Shown here: one piece after another, positions 41,876-52,532 of the stretch | Position numbering within the stretch: the stretch's first letter is position 1 | Layout: each line of letters starts with the position of its first letter | NCBI GenBank assembly: GCA_040389065.1 | Contig: JAZKAR010000016.1 | Coordinates: 1-64,000 of the forward strand | Direction: 5' to 3' | DNA length: 64,000 bases | DNA from: JAZKAR01 sp040389065 | GTDB lineage: Bacteria; Pseudomonadota; Gammaproteobacteria; Burkholderiales; Casimicrobiaceae | Program-made: the position numbers and the translations under genes | The notes under the pieces: model-generated | The model's database searches: none | The model's input: the letters and a program-made list of their open reading frames with translations, nothing else | What the model was told of the DNA's origin: nothing

Positions 41876-43381
41876 TTATTTTCTTTGGTATACCCACCAT
41901 ATTTTATTTGCATATATAAGATTTCCAAAATTTTCTGCTGTCTTTTTTTTCAAATTAATGTCAGTAGTATCACCTCTCAAAATTAAATAATCATAAAAAT
42001 TATCATGTTTTTTTAAGATAGTTGTTTGATATTTTTTTTGAGATAAGTTAGGTTCAATGTAGAAGAAATACATATTTTTTTTACATTGAACAATTAGCTG
42101 TGAGCTAGAAAATGAACAATCATTGATTCCTTCTTTTTCCAGTTTGTAATATAAAGAAAAATTAAGAAATATAGGCGCGTTAAATTCGCTATCGCTTGAA
42201 GAATAGATAGATAATAATGATAAACGTTTATGGGGTTGAGTGTGAGTAATTACGTTTTGAAAGGAGCGATAATCCTTTTCAAAAGATATTATTTTTTTTG
42301 ATATTTGAAAAAGAATAGATAATGATAATATAATAAATAAGAATGCTTTTTTATTGTTCTGTTTGGAAAGATTTTTTATATCTAATGAAAATACATAAAA
42401 AACTAAAAGAAAAATAGTAAATCGTTGCGATACTAAAAAAATATTAAATACTGTAGAAGGGCCTAGTACCATAAGTAAAGTAATAATTAATGGTAGTTTT
42501 TTATGCAAATTATTACTTAAATATCTAAAATTGTATGAACGAGAAGACACAATCATAATAGAGTATAAGGTACACATAATAAAAATATACGTGTTAGGAA
42601 AAGCAGCTCCAAAAATGTCGGTAATGAATGTGAAAGTGTGTAAACCAACAAACCACTCAAAATTTAATTTATTGGATGAGTAATCATTTATTATAAATAT
42701 TTTAAGCCAAATAATAATAGGTATAAAAGATAATAAGATAGGAAGAAATTTTTTAATATAATCTTTTGTGCTTCTGTTTAAAGAAAACTCATACACACTT
42801 AGTATTAGAAAAGCAAAAAATAAACTTAAGATATGGGAAAAAAAAAGAATAATAGCCCAAAAAAATATGAGCAAGCCTTTGCCGAGTGTAGGTTTGTGAA
42901 GATAAAGAATAACATAACGTATAAATAACAATACTAAAGGAACACTAATCATGAAGTTTAAAAAGCCCCATTGAAAAGAAAATCCATATCCAATGGTTAA
43001 AAATAGCCAATCCCATGAAGTATCATTGTGTGCTAATTCTCTTAATTGTGAGGCAGCCCATGCAGTACTGGAAACTGCTATAGAAATAAAAAGCTTTGTG
43101 GCAATTTCTAAAGGCATAATCATCGAAAATAAAGCAATAACTCCATAACTTGTCCAGTAAGGAGTAAACCAGTTTATTGTATATAAAGAGTGTAGATAGT
43201 GGTTTTTATTAAAAAAAAGTTTTAAAAAAAATGATGTTTGAAATAAATGCCCAGGCAGATCAACCAAGGGTGGATAAGTTGCTAACCAAATAGGGAAAGA
43301 AATAAATATACATGCGAGAAAAAATATTTTTTTATGATATTTAGTTTGATAGTTATCTAAAATATTTTTCATTTTTTCCAT
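41876..43381 (-). CDS. Multi-pass membrane protein, GT-C glycosyltransferase-like
   Basis: A 501-residue, Phe/Ile/Leu-rich protein with about ten predicted transmembrane helices and strikingly low GC compared with its neighbours. The first extracytoplasmic loop contains YPPLVDLPGHL, which resembles the acidic catalytic loop after the first helix in GT-C enzymes that use lipid-linked sugars. No close family is recognised. The base composition matches the glycan genes at 52533-54809, suggesting acquisition or similar constraints. Confidence 0.6.
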   Translation of the reverse strand: MEKMKNILDNYQTKYHKKIFFLACIFISFPIWLATYPPLVDLPGHLFQTSFFLKLFFNKNHYLHSLYTINWFTPYWTSYGVIALFSMIMPLEIATKLFISIAVSSTAWAASQLRELAHNDTSWDWLFLTIGYGFSFQWGFLNFMISVPLVLLFIRYVILYLHKPTLGKGLLIFFWAIILFFSHILSLFFAFLILSVYEFSLNRSTKDYIKKFLPILLSFIPIIIWLKIFIINDYSSNKLNFEWFVGLHTFTFITDIFGAAFPNTYIFIMCTLYSIMIVSSRSYNFRYLSNNLHKKLPLIITLLMVLGPSTVFNIFLVSQRFTIFLLVFYVFSLDIKNLSKQNNKKAFLFIILSLSILFQISKKIISFEKDYRSFQNVITHTQPHKRLSLLSIYSSSDSEFNAPIFLNFSLYYKLEKEGINDCSFSSSQLIVQCKKNMYFFYIEPNLSQKKYQTTILKKHDNFYDYLILRGDTTDINLKKKTAENFGNLIYANKIWWVYQRK

Positions 43382-43622
43382 AATAATTAATATTATTATC
43401 CATAATTATAAGATTTTAATGTGATTATTTTATTAAGAATATAACGGCAATGTTATAGCCGTAAAGCCATATGAAGTTCAAAAGTCGTTTTCTTAAACAT
43501 TAACGGTATATATTTAATAAAGTGAAACAGTGGCTTAATCGGGCATAAGTTAAATTCTATAAGGCACTTTTAAAGTGGTTAGCTATAGGTGTGCTGATTT
43601 TTGAGTGAATAAATTATTTTAT

Positions 43623-46600
43623 TTAACTAGACGAGGGCGACTGAATATTGATAGTGCTATTCGGTAATATACCGAATATTTCTGGCGCATACATAGCTTG
43701 AGCTCGTGAAGGGGGAAGCTTAAAGCGTCCGGCATTATTAAGCCGAACAGTATATTCAATTTTAAAGGTTCCCTTTGGAATAAAGGCATAGTAGGCACGA
43801 AAGCTATCAAAAGTGCGTTCTTCAAATGTAGGCGAGAGATCCTCTAACTGAAGTCTGCCAGATGCTAGCTGTTTTGAATCGCCTCCTAATCCACTGCCTA
43901 AAATTGTAGCGCCAGCAGGGATAGGATCATCAACCACAACCCATGTCATATCAGTTTGAGCATCTATCGTAAGGGATACACGATAAGTATCACCTAGCGT
44001 CCAAACATTTTTCTTTTGTTGTTCAATGGGGTACAAGGTGCGTGTAATACGATACCCTAGAAATAGTGGTTTTTCAGTGGGAATCGCAGCTTTAGAGCGA
44101 ATAAACGCCCAAGGTTTACCATTTCCCTGATGCTCAAGAATGAGTGGGGTGGGTGTGGCAGGCCAATTAATATGTAGAACATTAGGTGTAGATGAAGCTG
44201 CAGACATAGCATTGACAGCTTTTATGGGAGCAAGAGTATCTTTATTGCTAAGAGGAGCTGCAGGAGTTGCCACAAGTTTCCAGTTGAAAGTTTGCTTTTC
44301 TGTATTTAACGTAGTTGTTGTTATGCCTGTAATAGCTCCCTTTTCAAAAATTGCCTGAAAGCGCCTTAACGCTAATGTTCCCCAGGCGTTTGCTAGCGTA
44401 GTATCCCAATGGCCTTGCTGTTGTCTTGCTAAAGCCCCGCGCATCAGCTTGGGCAGTTCAGTTTTGAAACTGGAATCATTCATCACTAACATAAGTGCTC
44501 TAAGTACATTGGTATCAGCAGATTGCATTAGCCACCATAAGCGATCTGCTTGTTCGGTAGAAAAATTAAGTGTGGTGCCAGAGAGCATGAGGCGTGATCG
44601 TAGTATTTGCCGAACTTCAGCCAGTTGTTTATCACGTTGTGGAATTTCAGGCATACGGCTGAGAATAGAAAGCCAATCTAATACGGTAGAGGTAGGCCAT
44701 AGATTAGGATTAATTTCAATAGATTCGAGCATTTCTGGCTGTGCTAATTTATAACGAGCGAGAGATTCAATAGCACTGAGCTTGCGTAAAATGAGATCCG
44801 TTGAGGCAAGCGGGCCATAGCGATGAATTCTTCCTGCTACAAAATCTTGTAAGCCTTTAAGCATGCGATGTCGGCTATTGGCTGGAATCTCCCATCCTGC
44901 TTCATCAGCAATGCTCAGTAAATAAGCGGTCAAACTATCGCTTCCTTCAAGGGAGCGAACAGGAAAATACTGCGCTAAACCTTCTTTATCAAGATAAGCG
45001 GGCAATATATTCATTACTTGCTTCCAGCGCTCCACATCTTGCAGAATGATTGCACGAGAGCTTTGCTGTTCTAGACAATTATATGGATATTGTTTTATCC
45101 ATTCTTGAAGCGATGCGGTACTGCCTCCTAAAGAAGAGGTGAAGGCAATTTCAATGCCTCCTCGACCTGAAAGGGCACTAGCAGGTAATTGTACGGGAAG
45201 ACGAAAAGGCTTTGAGGGTTCAAGTTGCTCGAGCGATTGTTGATAAATGCTTACTGGCTGAGTTTCACCGACATCTTGACTAACCTTAAGGCTATCTTTA
45301 GCAAGTGTAAAATTGGGTGTAGAGGGTAAGCCAATTTCTTGAGCCGTAATCAACCAGTCTAATTTTTTTGTATTTAGCGGCACGACTACAGGAAACGAAA
45401 CAGTTGTTGCTTTGCCTGGAGCTAAAGAAAGATGCTGTGCTTTTAACGGTAAGCGAGGTTGAGTTTGTGCTGAAATATTTAAGTTTAAATGACGGCTGCT
45501 GCTATTGCGAAGTGTTAACGTAGCATCAAATTGATCCCCTTCACGTACAAAAGGAGGTAAACCAGGCAATATCATTACATCCTGAGTAGTACGAATAGTC
45601 GTATGACCAGAACCAAACTGATCAATTCCTTTGTGCGCAATAGCCTCTATACGAAAGCTGCTTAACGAGTCTTTTAACGGTATTTCTATGCGTGCCTGCC
45701 CTTTGGCATCTAACATAATAGCCGGATTCCAACTAAGCAAAGTATCGAAAAGTTCTCGCGTATTGCTGGAACCGCCACCTCCGCCCGGAGGCGCTGCTTT
45801 TTTTCCAAAATGACGTTTACCAATAACCTGTGATTGTGCTGTCGCGGTTTCGACTTCAAGCGCACGGCGCTCCATCATGGCATTGAGTAAGCTCCAAGAT
45901 GAGGGCGAAGAAAGAGCGAGCAATCCTTCATCTACTGCTGCCAGCGCTACTTCAGTTTGTGCTGCAGGTTTACCTTGATGATCTGTGACCTGAATATTAA
46001 TGATGGCACGATCGCGAACTTTATAAGAGGCGCGTTCTGCTTCAACCTTCACATTTAGAGTATGTTTTTTCCACCCTACTTGTATTTCTGCTACCCCTAA
46101 TTTAAATGCTGGTTTAGTTAAATCGACAAATGCAGTAGGGTAAGTTGAATGATCTTTAGGCATTTCTTTAATAAGACCGAAAAATAGCTGAATATTAAGC
46201 ATCATTTTCTTTAGCCACGAATATTGAGCATGCGTAGATTCAGGATCAATACGACCACGCACGACCATAACAGAAACGTAAGCGTTAGGGCCGTAGCTTT
46301 CTAAAATGGGTACATCAATAAAAGGGGTTTTAGCAGTAATAGGTGTTGTCCAGGCAGTGAGAACGCCTTCACGCTCAATCGATATTAAAGCAGTGGCTTC
46401 GCGAAAAGGCATTCTAACTTCAAAGCGTGCAGTTTCACCTGGTTCATAGCTGCGTTGTTGGGTATTTCTGGTAGCAATAATATCAATTCGATCGCTGGGA
46501 GCGGCGCTATACCATGTATTTTCATCTGCTACATATACGCTAGCTGAAGCTACAGCAGAATGTTTTTGATCATCTTCAGCCTGAGCTACTAAAATAATTT

Positions 46601-49600
46601 CGCCTGTTTGAGGGGCAGCGCTTGTGCAAAATAATAACCCTCTCTGATCAGTTTCTCCCTTACAAAGCGTTCCTAGTTTTTTAACGTCTTCGGTTTGTTC
46701 ATAGGTATAAAAGCCGCCAAGCAGACGCTTGCGATAGGCATAAGTTGTTTTGCGATAGGCTTCAACAGTAATACGACGTTTATTTAAAGGTTTACCTAAA
46801 GGGTTAAGTACAATGACTTTAAACGCTAAATGGTCTTTGCTTGCCCCTTGCTGACTATTTGTTTGCAGCCCGACAATTAAAGAGGAAGGCAAAATAAGCG
46901 CATGGGTTGAGGTAGTTAGGCGCTGCCCATTAGGGTCATCATATTCCATTTCGATATCAAGTTTTTTTGGCTCTTTGATCGTGAGCATAGGATTAAAACT
47001 AATACGTGAACCGCCTTTAGCATCAAGCGTGAGGCTTCGAGTACGAATGGAGGTATTAGAATTTTGCTGTAGATCAGTGTTTTCAGTGACATCGTCATCG
47101 TTTTCAGCTTGGTTATCTTGTGAATAGCTGTAGGGCGCTATAACGTGAATACCTTCTTGAGGAGCTTTACCGCCAAAAATAAAATCAGAGTAATCAGGAA
47201 ATTCGAATGTATAGGCTTCTAGTTTGCTTCGAATTTTGATAGGGGCATCACTAGCAGCGCCTCCATTGATATAATTGAGCTGCGCATCAATATTTAACTT
47301 ATCGCTATTCAAAATAGGATGATCAGGGGCTTTAAGTACTGCTTTCATTAACGGAACGCGAAATTGCTCTACACGAAAGGTGCTTGATCTTAAAGTATCG
47401 TTAGCCGTTTTTAATAAAATTGCATAGGTACCAAGTTTGGCTTCTTTAGGGATGCTCCATGTAGAGAAGCCAGCATTATTTTTCCAACTCACAGGCACTT
47501 CATAGCGTTGGTCACTACCTTGATGAGAAATTTCGATTTTATTTGGCTGCTGTGTGGGCAGTGACAATCCTTTTTGAGTTGGAAGGCGTATAAAATGCTT
47601 CATAGATACTGTTTCGCCAGCACGAAAAAGTGGGCGATCGAGTACGGTATGAGCAATAGCGCCCCCACCGCTTATACCGCCTCTTAAATTAAACTCCCAA
47701 CGGCTGATACCTTGGTTCCAGCTAGAAAAGGCAAATGAAAGATCATTCCCTTTGCGGGCAGTAATAAAAAAACCGCTAGGTTCTTTAGTACAGCCAGCTT
47801 CATGATCAGCTAATGGCTGCTCTACATGCGCTATGCCTTGAGCATTCGTTTGCCCTTTCCAAAGCAAATTACCCTGGCAATCAGAAATCTGTACCAGAGC
47901 GTTTGCAACAGAGCGCGCTTGATCAAGCGTGGTTACCCATACCAATGAAGATTCGCGTCCTTTTTTAAAATGAACAGATAGGTTGGTGACTAATGCGCTT
48001 GAATAAGCGTAATAAGGTTTTGTTTCTTGTAGCAAAGCCTGACCTAAGCGAGGGCTTGCAAATTCAACGATATAAAAGCCTGGTTTAGGTAAAGGAATTC
48101 CCACTAGCTCAAGTGTTTTGCCACTTTGGTTTAAAGGTAAATGAAGTGATTGGGTAGGGAAGGGAAGCGTTTTTCCGTGTAAAAGAGAAAGCTCTCCTTC
48201 ATGAGGGCTACGCTTAAATATTTTTTCAAAAAGCATTTGTTCTTCAGGTGTTTGTTCTAGGGTGCTTTGTGCTTTTTGTATCCAACTTAAAAGAGTTTTA
48301 TCGTTATTGCCTGTTATGCTCATAAGCAGCCCATTACTACTATTCTTTGTAGGCTGAATGCTCGTAGAAGGGAGGGTGTTTGAAGAGATTTTGGTTTTAG
48401 GCAATGAATTTTCGACGTTGCGAATACTTACGGGTAAGGCAGGCTGTGCGTTAACTTCTAAGATTCCGAAAAGAGAAGAAAATTTAATTAATGGCGGAGC
48501 TTCATCGATGATAATTTGCATCGGAAATTGAGCAGCATTAGATAGTTTTCTAAAGTTATCATCCGTAAGGCCTTGAGGAATATCAAGCATTAAAACGCTA
48601 TTTTCAGGAAATTTTCCATTAAATGAAAGTGTGTCAATAAACTTATTATTTTTATCAAAAGTAGGTAAAAAAACCTGCCCAGTTTTGGCTTTTAGGCTGA
48701 TTTTTGTAAGTCGCTCCTGCGGAACAGGCGAAGAAAAATAAAGGTTAATAGAAGAAAAAGGGTTGCAGCCAGCATTTGGAGAAGTTTTAGTACATTGCAT
48801 TTTTGCGATGAAATCTGGGCGAACGGTAAATGGCAATGTTTGATCTTTTGTTGTACTTAAACCGCTTAGGCTTCTGATTCCTGCTCCCCATACAAGGCTA
48901 ATTTTTGCATCACTAGGGAGTTTGCGTGAACATTGGGCAACAATTAATTTAGCATGATGATAGAGGGTACTTATTTTTTGTACCGTAGCACTTGTGGTTT
49001 TTAAAATGCTAGCAGAGGCCGATGAAGCTGATGAAGCATTTTCTGATAGTAAATTTTCAAAAAAATAAGATGATCGTTGAAGCTGTTCTCTAAGTATTTG
49101 CTCACGTTGTGTACCTTCAATCACTAAAAGCGGTATACGTTCGCCGATACCGTCGATAGCACAAGAACTGTATGTGTATACGCTTTTGGGGTCAACCTCG
49201 CCATCGAGTTTTAAGATAAAAAATTGTTGCTCATCAATGAGTGTATTTTCTGAAGGTAATGTTTCTTTAACTTGGCTTCCTCCAGTATTAAAGTGATAGC
49301 TTTTTAATGCCTCAATGTGTAAACCATTTAGGCTTTTGAGCCCTGGAAGCGGTAAAAATTCACATTTTACGCCTGCAGGTAAGTCGTGTTCAAAATCATA
49401 GACCCATGTTTTAGTATCTAACCAATGGCTAACGCCGTTAATTTCTTTTGGTAAGCAATGTGTACTAAAAGGCGATACAGATTGAGGGTTGCCAAATGAA
49501 ACCATTGGTTCAGAAAAATGTGCTGTAATCTGGCGAATGGCTTTAACTTCTCCTTGAGGAGAAAAAGACTCTATCTTAGCTAAAGAGGGTAACGCTAACG

Positions 49601-49691
49601 ATGCTGGCGCAGGTACAGAAAAAGCTAATGTAGATAATGTGTATAAAACAGCAAAGATCGTAAGTAACGCGAAGGCATTGTGTCGTTTCAT
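43623..49691 (-). CDS. Bacterial alpha-2-macroglobulin (YfhM-like protease trap)
   Basis: A 2022-residue exported protein predicted to trap foreign proteases in the periplasm. I take the ATG at 49691 (MKRHNAFALL) with AGGA upstream; it begins a signal peptide without a lipobox Cys, unlike lipid-anchored YfhM. MG domains and a low-complexity PGGGGG stretch are followed by the thioester domain with the CLEQ motif, Cys being residue 1539. A C-terminal receptor-binding-like domain completes it. It is longer than E. coli YfhM (about 1650). pbpC, the usual neighbour that makes peptidoglycan, is not adjacent. A small exported Cys-rich protein is divergently encoded. Confidence 0.92.
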   Translation of the reverse strand: MKRHNAFALLTIFAVLYTLSTLAFSVPAPASLALPSLAKIESFSPQGEVKAIRQITAHFSEPMVSFGNPQSVSPFSTHCLPKEINGVSHWLDTKTWVYDFEHDLPAGVKCEFLPLPGLKSLNGLHIEALKSYHFNTGGSQVKETLPSENTLIDEQQFFILKLDGEVDPKSVYTYSSCAIDGIGERIPLLVIEGTQREQILREQLQRSSYFFENLLSENASSASSASASILKTTSATVQKISTLYHHAKLIVAQCSRKLPSDAKISLVWGAGIRSLSGLSTTKDQTLPFTVRPDFIAKMQCTKTSPNAGCNPFSSINLYFSSPVPQERLTKISLKAKTGQVFLPTFDKNNKFIDTLSFNGKFPENSVLMLDIPQGLTDDNFRKLSNAAQFPMQIIIDEAPPLIKFSSLFGILEVNAQPALPVSIRNVENSLPKTKISSNTLPSTSIQPTKNSSNGLLMSITGNNDKTLLSWIQKAQSTLEQTPEEQMLFEKIFKRSPHEGELSLLHGKTLPFPTQSLHLPLNQSGKTLELVGIPLPKPGFYIVEFASPRLGQALLQETKPYYAYSSALVTNLSVHFKKGRESSLVWVTTLDQARSVANALVQISDCQGNLLWKGQTNAQGIAHVEQPLADHEAGCTKEPSGFFITARKGNDLSFAFSSWNQGISRWEFNLRGGISGGGAIAHTVLDRPLFRAGETVSMKHFIRLPTQKGLSLPTQQPNKIEISHQGSDQRYEVPVSWKNNAGFSTWSIPKEAKLGTYAILLKTANDTLRSSTFRVEQFRVPLMKAVLKAPDHPILNSDKLNIDAQLNYINGGAASDAPIKIRSKLEAYTFEFPDYSDFIFGGKAPQEGIHVIAPYSYSQDNQAENDDDVTENTDLQQNSNTSIRTRSLTLDAKGGSRISFNPMLTIKEPKKLDIEMEYDDPNGQRLTTSTHALILPSSLIVGLQTNSQQGASKDHLAFKVIVLNPLGKPLNKRRITVEAYRKTTYAYRKRLLGGFYTYEQTEDVKKLGTLCKGETDQRGLLFCTSAAPQTGEIILVAQAEDDQKHSAVASASVYVADENTWYSAAPSDRIDIIATRNTQQRSYEPGETARFEVRMPFREATALISIEREGVLTAWTTPITAKTPFIDVPILESYGPNAYVSVMVVRGRIDPESTHAQYSWLKKMMLNIQLFFGLIKEMPKDHSTYPTAFVDLTKPAFKLGVAEIQVGWKKHTLNVKVEAERASYKVRDRAIINIQVTDHQGKPAAQTEVALAAVDEGLLALSSPSSWSLLNAMMERRALEVETATAQSQVIGKRHFGKKAAPPGGGGGSSNTRELFDTLLSWNPAIMLDAKGQARIEIPLKDSLSSFRIEAIAHKGIDQFGSGHTTIRTTQDVMILPGLPPFVREGDQFDATLTLRNSSSRHLNLNISAQTQPRLPLKAQHLSLAPGKATTVSFPVVVPLNTKKLDWLITAQEIGLPSTPNFTLAKDSLKVSQDVGETQPVSIYQQSLEQLEPSKPFRLPVQLPASALSGRGGIEIAFTSSLGGSTASLQEWIKQYPYNCLEQQSSRAIILQDVERWKQVMNILPAYLDKEGLAQYFPVRSLEGSDSLTAYLLSIADEAGWEIPANSRHRMLKGLQDFVAGRIHRYGPLASTDLILRKLSAIESLARYKLAQPEMLESIEINPNLWPTSTVLDWLSILSRMPEIPQRDKQLAEVRQILRSRLMLSGTTLNFSTEQADRLWWLMQSADTNVLRALMLVMNDSSFKTELPKLMRGALARQQQGHWDTTLANAWGTLALRRFQAIFEKGAITGITTTTLNTEKQTFNWKLVATPAAPLSNKDTLAPIKAVNAMSAASSTPNVLHINWPATPTPLILEHQGNGKPWAFIRSKAAIPTEKPLFLGYRITRTLYPIEQQKKNVWTLGDTYRVSLTIDAQTDMTWVVVDDPIPAGATILGSGLGGDSKQLASGRLQLEDLSPTFEERTFDSFRAYYAFIPKGTFKIEYTVRLNNAGRFKLPPSRAQAMYAPEIFGILPNSTINIQSPSSS

Positions 49692-49924
49692 AAATTTTCC
49701 TGATGAAGCAATCATAGGCCAACATCTGAGTCATTTTTGTATGGCTTTTTGTATAGCTTATTAAGGGCCGTAGTCTGGCAGAGCTTTGCTAGTCGGGCAA
49801 GCGGTTAAAACACATATAATCTTCTTTTAGGTAAATGAGTTTATACTATTTTGCACATTATATATTTATGTTTAATAATTGGTATTCATACTAAATATAA
49901 GTATAGAAATTTGGAAGAAAATTT

Positions 49925-50308
49925 ATGCGATGGAGTTTTCTAATCATAGCTCTCTTGATTGGTGCTGTATTATCTAATATAGAAAAAGTAGCTATTATTC
50001 CACCTTGGCAATCTTTAACGTTGCCTGATACAGAGCAAGCATGTATTGCAGCAAAAGGTGAATGGGTAAAGGCTTCTAATATTGCCCATATGTTTCGTCC
50101 CGAAACCGATTACAGGCCAGCCTATTGCCGAATGACTTATTCTGATGCAGGAAGTGCGTGTACAGTGGCTACCCAATGCCAAAGTCATGTTTGTATAGTA
50201 CACCCTATCAAACGTAAGGGCAGTTGCTTAGGTACATTGCCGCCTTATGGTCATTTTGAGTTTTTTGATAACAAAGGCAATATTCGGCGGGCTGATTTTT
50301 TATTGTAA
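49925..50308 (+). CDS. Small exported Cys-rich protein of unknown function
   Basis: A 127-residue protein starting with a signal peptide or single anchor (MRWSFLIIALLIGAVLS). The mature part has six Cys (in QACIA, AYCRM, SACTV, TQCQS, HVCIV and SCLGT), suggesting three disulfides in the periplasm. I do not recognise the family. It is transcribed divergently from the alpha-2-macroglobulin across 233 bases, so shared regulation is possible but unproven. A palindromic element directly follows the stop. Confidence 0.75.
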   Translation: MRWSFLIIALLIGAVLSNIEKVAIIPPWQSLTLPDTEQACIAAKGEWVKASNIAHMFRPETDYRPAYCRMTYSDAGSACTVATQCQSHVCIVHPIKRKGSCLGTLPPYGHFEFFDNKGNIRRADFLL

Positions 50309-50312
50309 TTTA

Positions 50313-50430
50313 TTAAAAGTTACGCAGTTGGACGCTATCAAGGCATGGGATGCTCCGCATGGCAACTTGCCGTACAAGGAATACGGCAAGTTGCCAACAC
50401 GCTGAATGAGTTTAACTGCGTAACTTTTAA
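50313..50430. repeat. Dispersed palindromic element, copy 5 (inverted core, long internal hairpin)
   Basis: This 118-bp element has perfect 17-base ends, TTAAAAGTTACGCAGTT and its complement. Compared with the copy at 4387 the core is inverted (CAAGGCATGGGATGC). It holds a perfect 14-bp hairpin, GGCAACTTGCCGTA against TACGGCAAGTTGCC around seven bases. It fills the space between the Cys-rich gene stop and the recG start. Confidence 0.9.
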
Positions 50431-50454
50431 TTATAAAGAGGGTTTGCAGAGAAG

Positions 50455-52518
50455 GTGAATACTCCAAATGGATTGTCAGAAGTGCTTCAAGCATTGAAGC
50501 TGGAGTCCGCTCAAGAGTTATGCTTGCATCTTCCCTTACGTTACGAAGATAAAACGCGGCTTGTACCGTTAGCAGCATTACGAGAGGGCGATAAGGTACT
50601 TGTTGAGGGTGAAGTATTTTCAATTGAAGTTGCTCAACAACGACGCAAACAGTTAAAAATATTATTACGCGAGGGCGCTACCAGTTTTTTAATTTTAAGA
50701 TGGTTGAATTTTCGCGCTAGCTGGCTTTCAGGTATCACGAAAGGGCAGCGATTACGGGCGTATGGCGTGGTTCGTAGAGGCCATGATGGCTTTGAAATAG
50801 TGCACCCTACGCTTTCAACACAGATAACCAAGCCTTTAGAATTATCATTGACACCTATTTACTCGACTGTTGAGAAAATGCCTGAAGCGCGTGTTCGCTA
50901 CTGGGTTTTAAAGAGCTGGAGTCAATATAAAGCAAGTTGGAGCGAGTTATTACCAGCCTCTTGGTTAGAGCGCTTAAATATGCCTGCTTTGCCGGATGCA
51001 TTAGGGTATTTACACCAACCTCCTCCTGATGCATTAACCGATAAGCTACAAGATCGTACTGATTCAGCATGGCAGCGTATAAAGCTAGATGAATTAATTG
51101 CTCAGCATATTGCTTTAAAGCGCTTGGCATTAGAGCGAAAGACACTTCAGGCAATAAGTTTAGCGCACCCTCAAGAGTTAGCTGGCGCTTTATTAGCAGC
51201 ATTACCTTTTCAACTAACAGCGGGTCAACAGTCAGTAGTAGAAACATTATGGAGTGATTTAGCTAAAGATCAGCCAATGCATTGCTTATTACAGGGCGAT
51301 GTAGGCAGTGGTAAAACAATAGTAGCCATTATGGCGGCACTTTCAGCATTGGCTGCTGGGTATCCCGTTGCGTTTATGGCTCCTACAGATATTCTAGCGA
51401 CGCAGATAGCAGAAAAAGCAAAGTGTTGGCTTGAACCCTTAGGTATTAAAATAATTTTGTTAACGGGAAGTTTAGGGGTAAAAGCAAAACGCGAGGCATT
51501 GCAAAAAGCAGCGTTAGGGGAAGCCATTTTTTGGATTGGAACACATGCTTTATTTCAAGAAAAAGTACATGTACCCCGCTTAGCGCTAGTGATTATTGAT
51601 GAACAGCACCGTTTTGGGGTGCAACAGCGGCTAGCGCTAAAACATAAGGGTGGCGAAGTAGGAGAAGAGATAGTTGCTAGTGAAATTTCTACTTTACAGC
51701 CTCATACGCTCATGATGAGTGCTACGCCTATTCCACGAACATTAGCGATGAGTTATTACGCTGACTTAGATGTTGTAACGCTTACAGAACGACCTGCACA
51801 ACGGCAGCCTATTACTACTTGCCGTGTTGCTATGGATCGCCGACATGAAGTTATTGATAAAGTTCGCCGTACCGCAGAGGCAGGCCAGCAAATATTCTGG
51901 GTATGCCCTTTAATTGAAGCTTCAGAGGTGTTAGATTTACAAGCGGCACAAGATACGTATGAAGAGTTGGCAGCTGTTTTAGCCCCACTACGTGTTAGTT
52001 TATTGCACGGGCGCATGAGTGGTGCTGAAAAATCCTCAATTATGGAGCGCATGCGAGCAGGAGAGGTAGATATATTAATAGCTACTACAGTGATAGAAGT
52101 AGGTATTGATATTCCTAATGCCACACTAATGGTAATTGAGCATGCTGAGCGTTTTGGCTTAGCGCAATTACATCAGTTACGTGGGCGAGTTGGGCGAGGG
52201 TCATTACCAAGTACGTGTGTTCTTTTATACGCAAATCCATTATCGCAGTCAGCAAAAGCTCGATTAGCAGCTTTGCATGATCATGATGATGGTTTCGAAA
52301 TTGCTCGGCAAGATTTAAAAATAAGAGGCCCTGGTGAGTTATTGGGTGCACGGCAAAGCGGCGTACCTATGCTTCGTTACGCTGATTTAACTGAAGATAT
52401 TGAGTTAATTGAGATCGCTTCGAAAATTGCGAATAGACTTTTAAAAGATCATTCTGATATCGCTGATAAGTACTTGGAGCGTTGGGTCGGGTGGCGGTCA
52501 GTGCTTGCGTATGCTTGA
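50455..52518 (+). CDS. recG: ATP-dependent DNA helicase RecG
   Basis: RecG remodels stalled replication forks and R-loops. The 687 residues have an N-terminal wedge/OB domain (about 50-150) and helicase motifs with Walker A GDVGSGKT, IIDEQHRFG (motif II DEQH), SATPIPRTLA (motif III), and the RecG/Mfd-specific C-terminal hairpin region with HQLRGRVGRG. The start is GTG at 50455, with AGAGAAG and an upstream AGAGGG. The palindromic element ends 24 bases before it, so the element lies in the leader. It converges with the next gene with only 14 bases between stops. Confidence 0.97.
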   Translation: MNTPNGLSEVLQALKLESAQELCLHLPLRYEDKTRLVPLAALREGDKVLVEGEVFSIEVAQQRRKQLKILLREGATSFLILRWLNFRASWLSGITKGQRLRAYGVVRRGHDGFEIVHPTLSTQITKPLELSLTPIYSTVEKMPEARVRYWVLKSWSQYKASWSELLPASWLERLNMPALPDALGYLHQPPPDALTDKLQDRTDSAWQRIKLDELIAQHIALKRLALERKTLQAISLAHPQELAGALLAALPFQLTAGQQSVVETLWSDLAKDQPMHCLLQGDVGSGKTIVAIMAALSALAAGYPVAFMAPTDILATQIAEKAKCWLEPLGIKIILLTGSLGVKAKREALQKAALGEAIFWIGTHALFQEKVHVPRLALVIIDEQHRFGVQQRLALKHKGGEVGEEIVASEISTLQPHTLMMSATPIPRTLAMSYYADLDVVTLTERPAQRQPITTCRVAMDRRHEVIDKVRRTAEAGQQIFWVCPLIEASEVLDLQAAQDTYEELAAVLAPLRVSLLHGRMSGAEKSSIMERMRAGEVDILIATTVIEVGIDIPNATLMVIEHAERFGLAQLHQLRGRVGRGSLPSTCVLLYANPLSQSAKARLAALHDHDDGFEIARQDLKIRGPGELLGARQSGVPMLRYADLTEDIELIEIASKIANRLLKDHSDIADKYLERWVGWRSVLAYA

Positions 52519-52532
52519 AATGGTGTAATGAG

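Noticed and set aside
41851..41890. Terminator between ubiA and the convergent membrane-protein gene
   Set aside because: GCTAC/GTAGC is only five base pairs with a ten-base loop; the following T-rich bases belong to the other gene's end.
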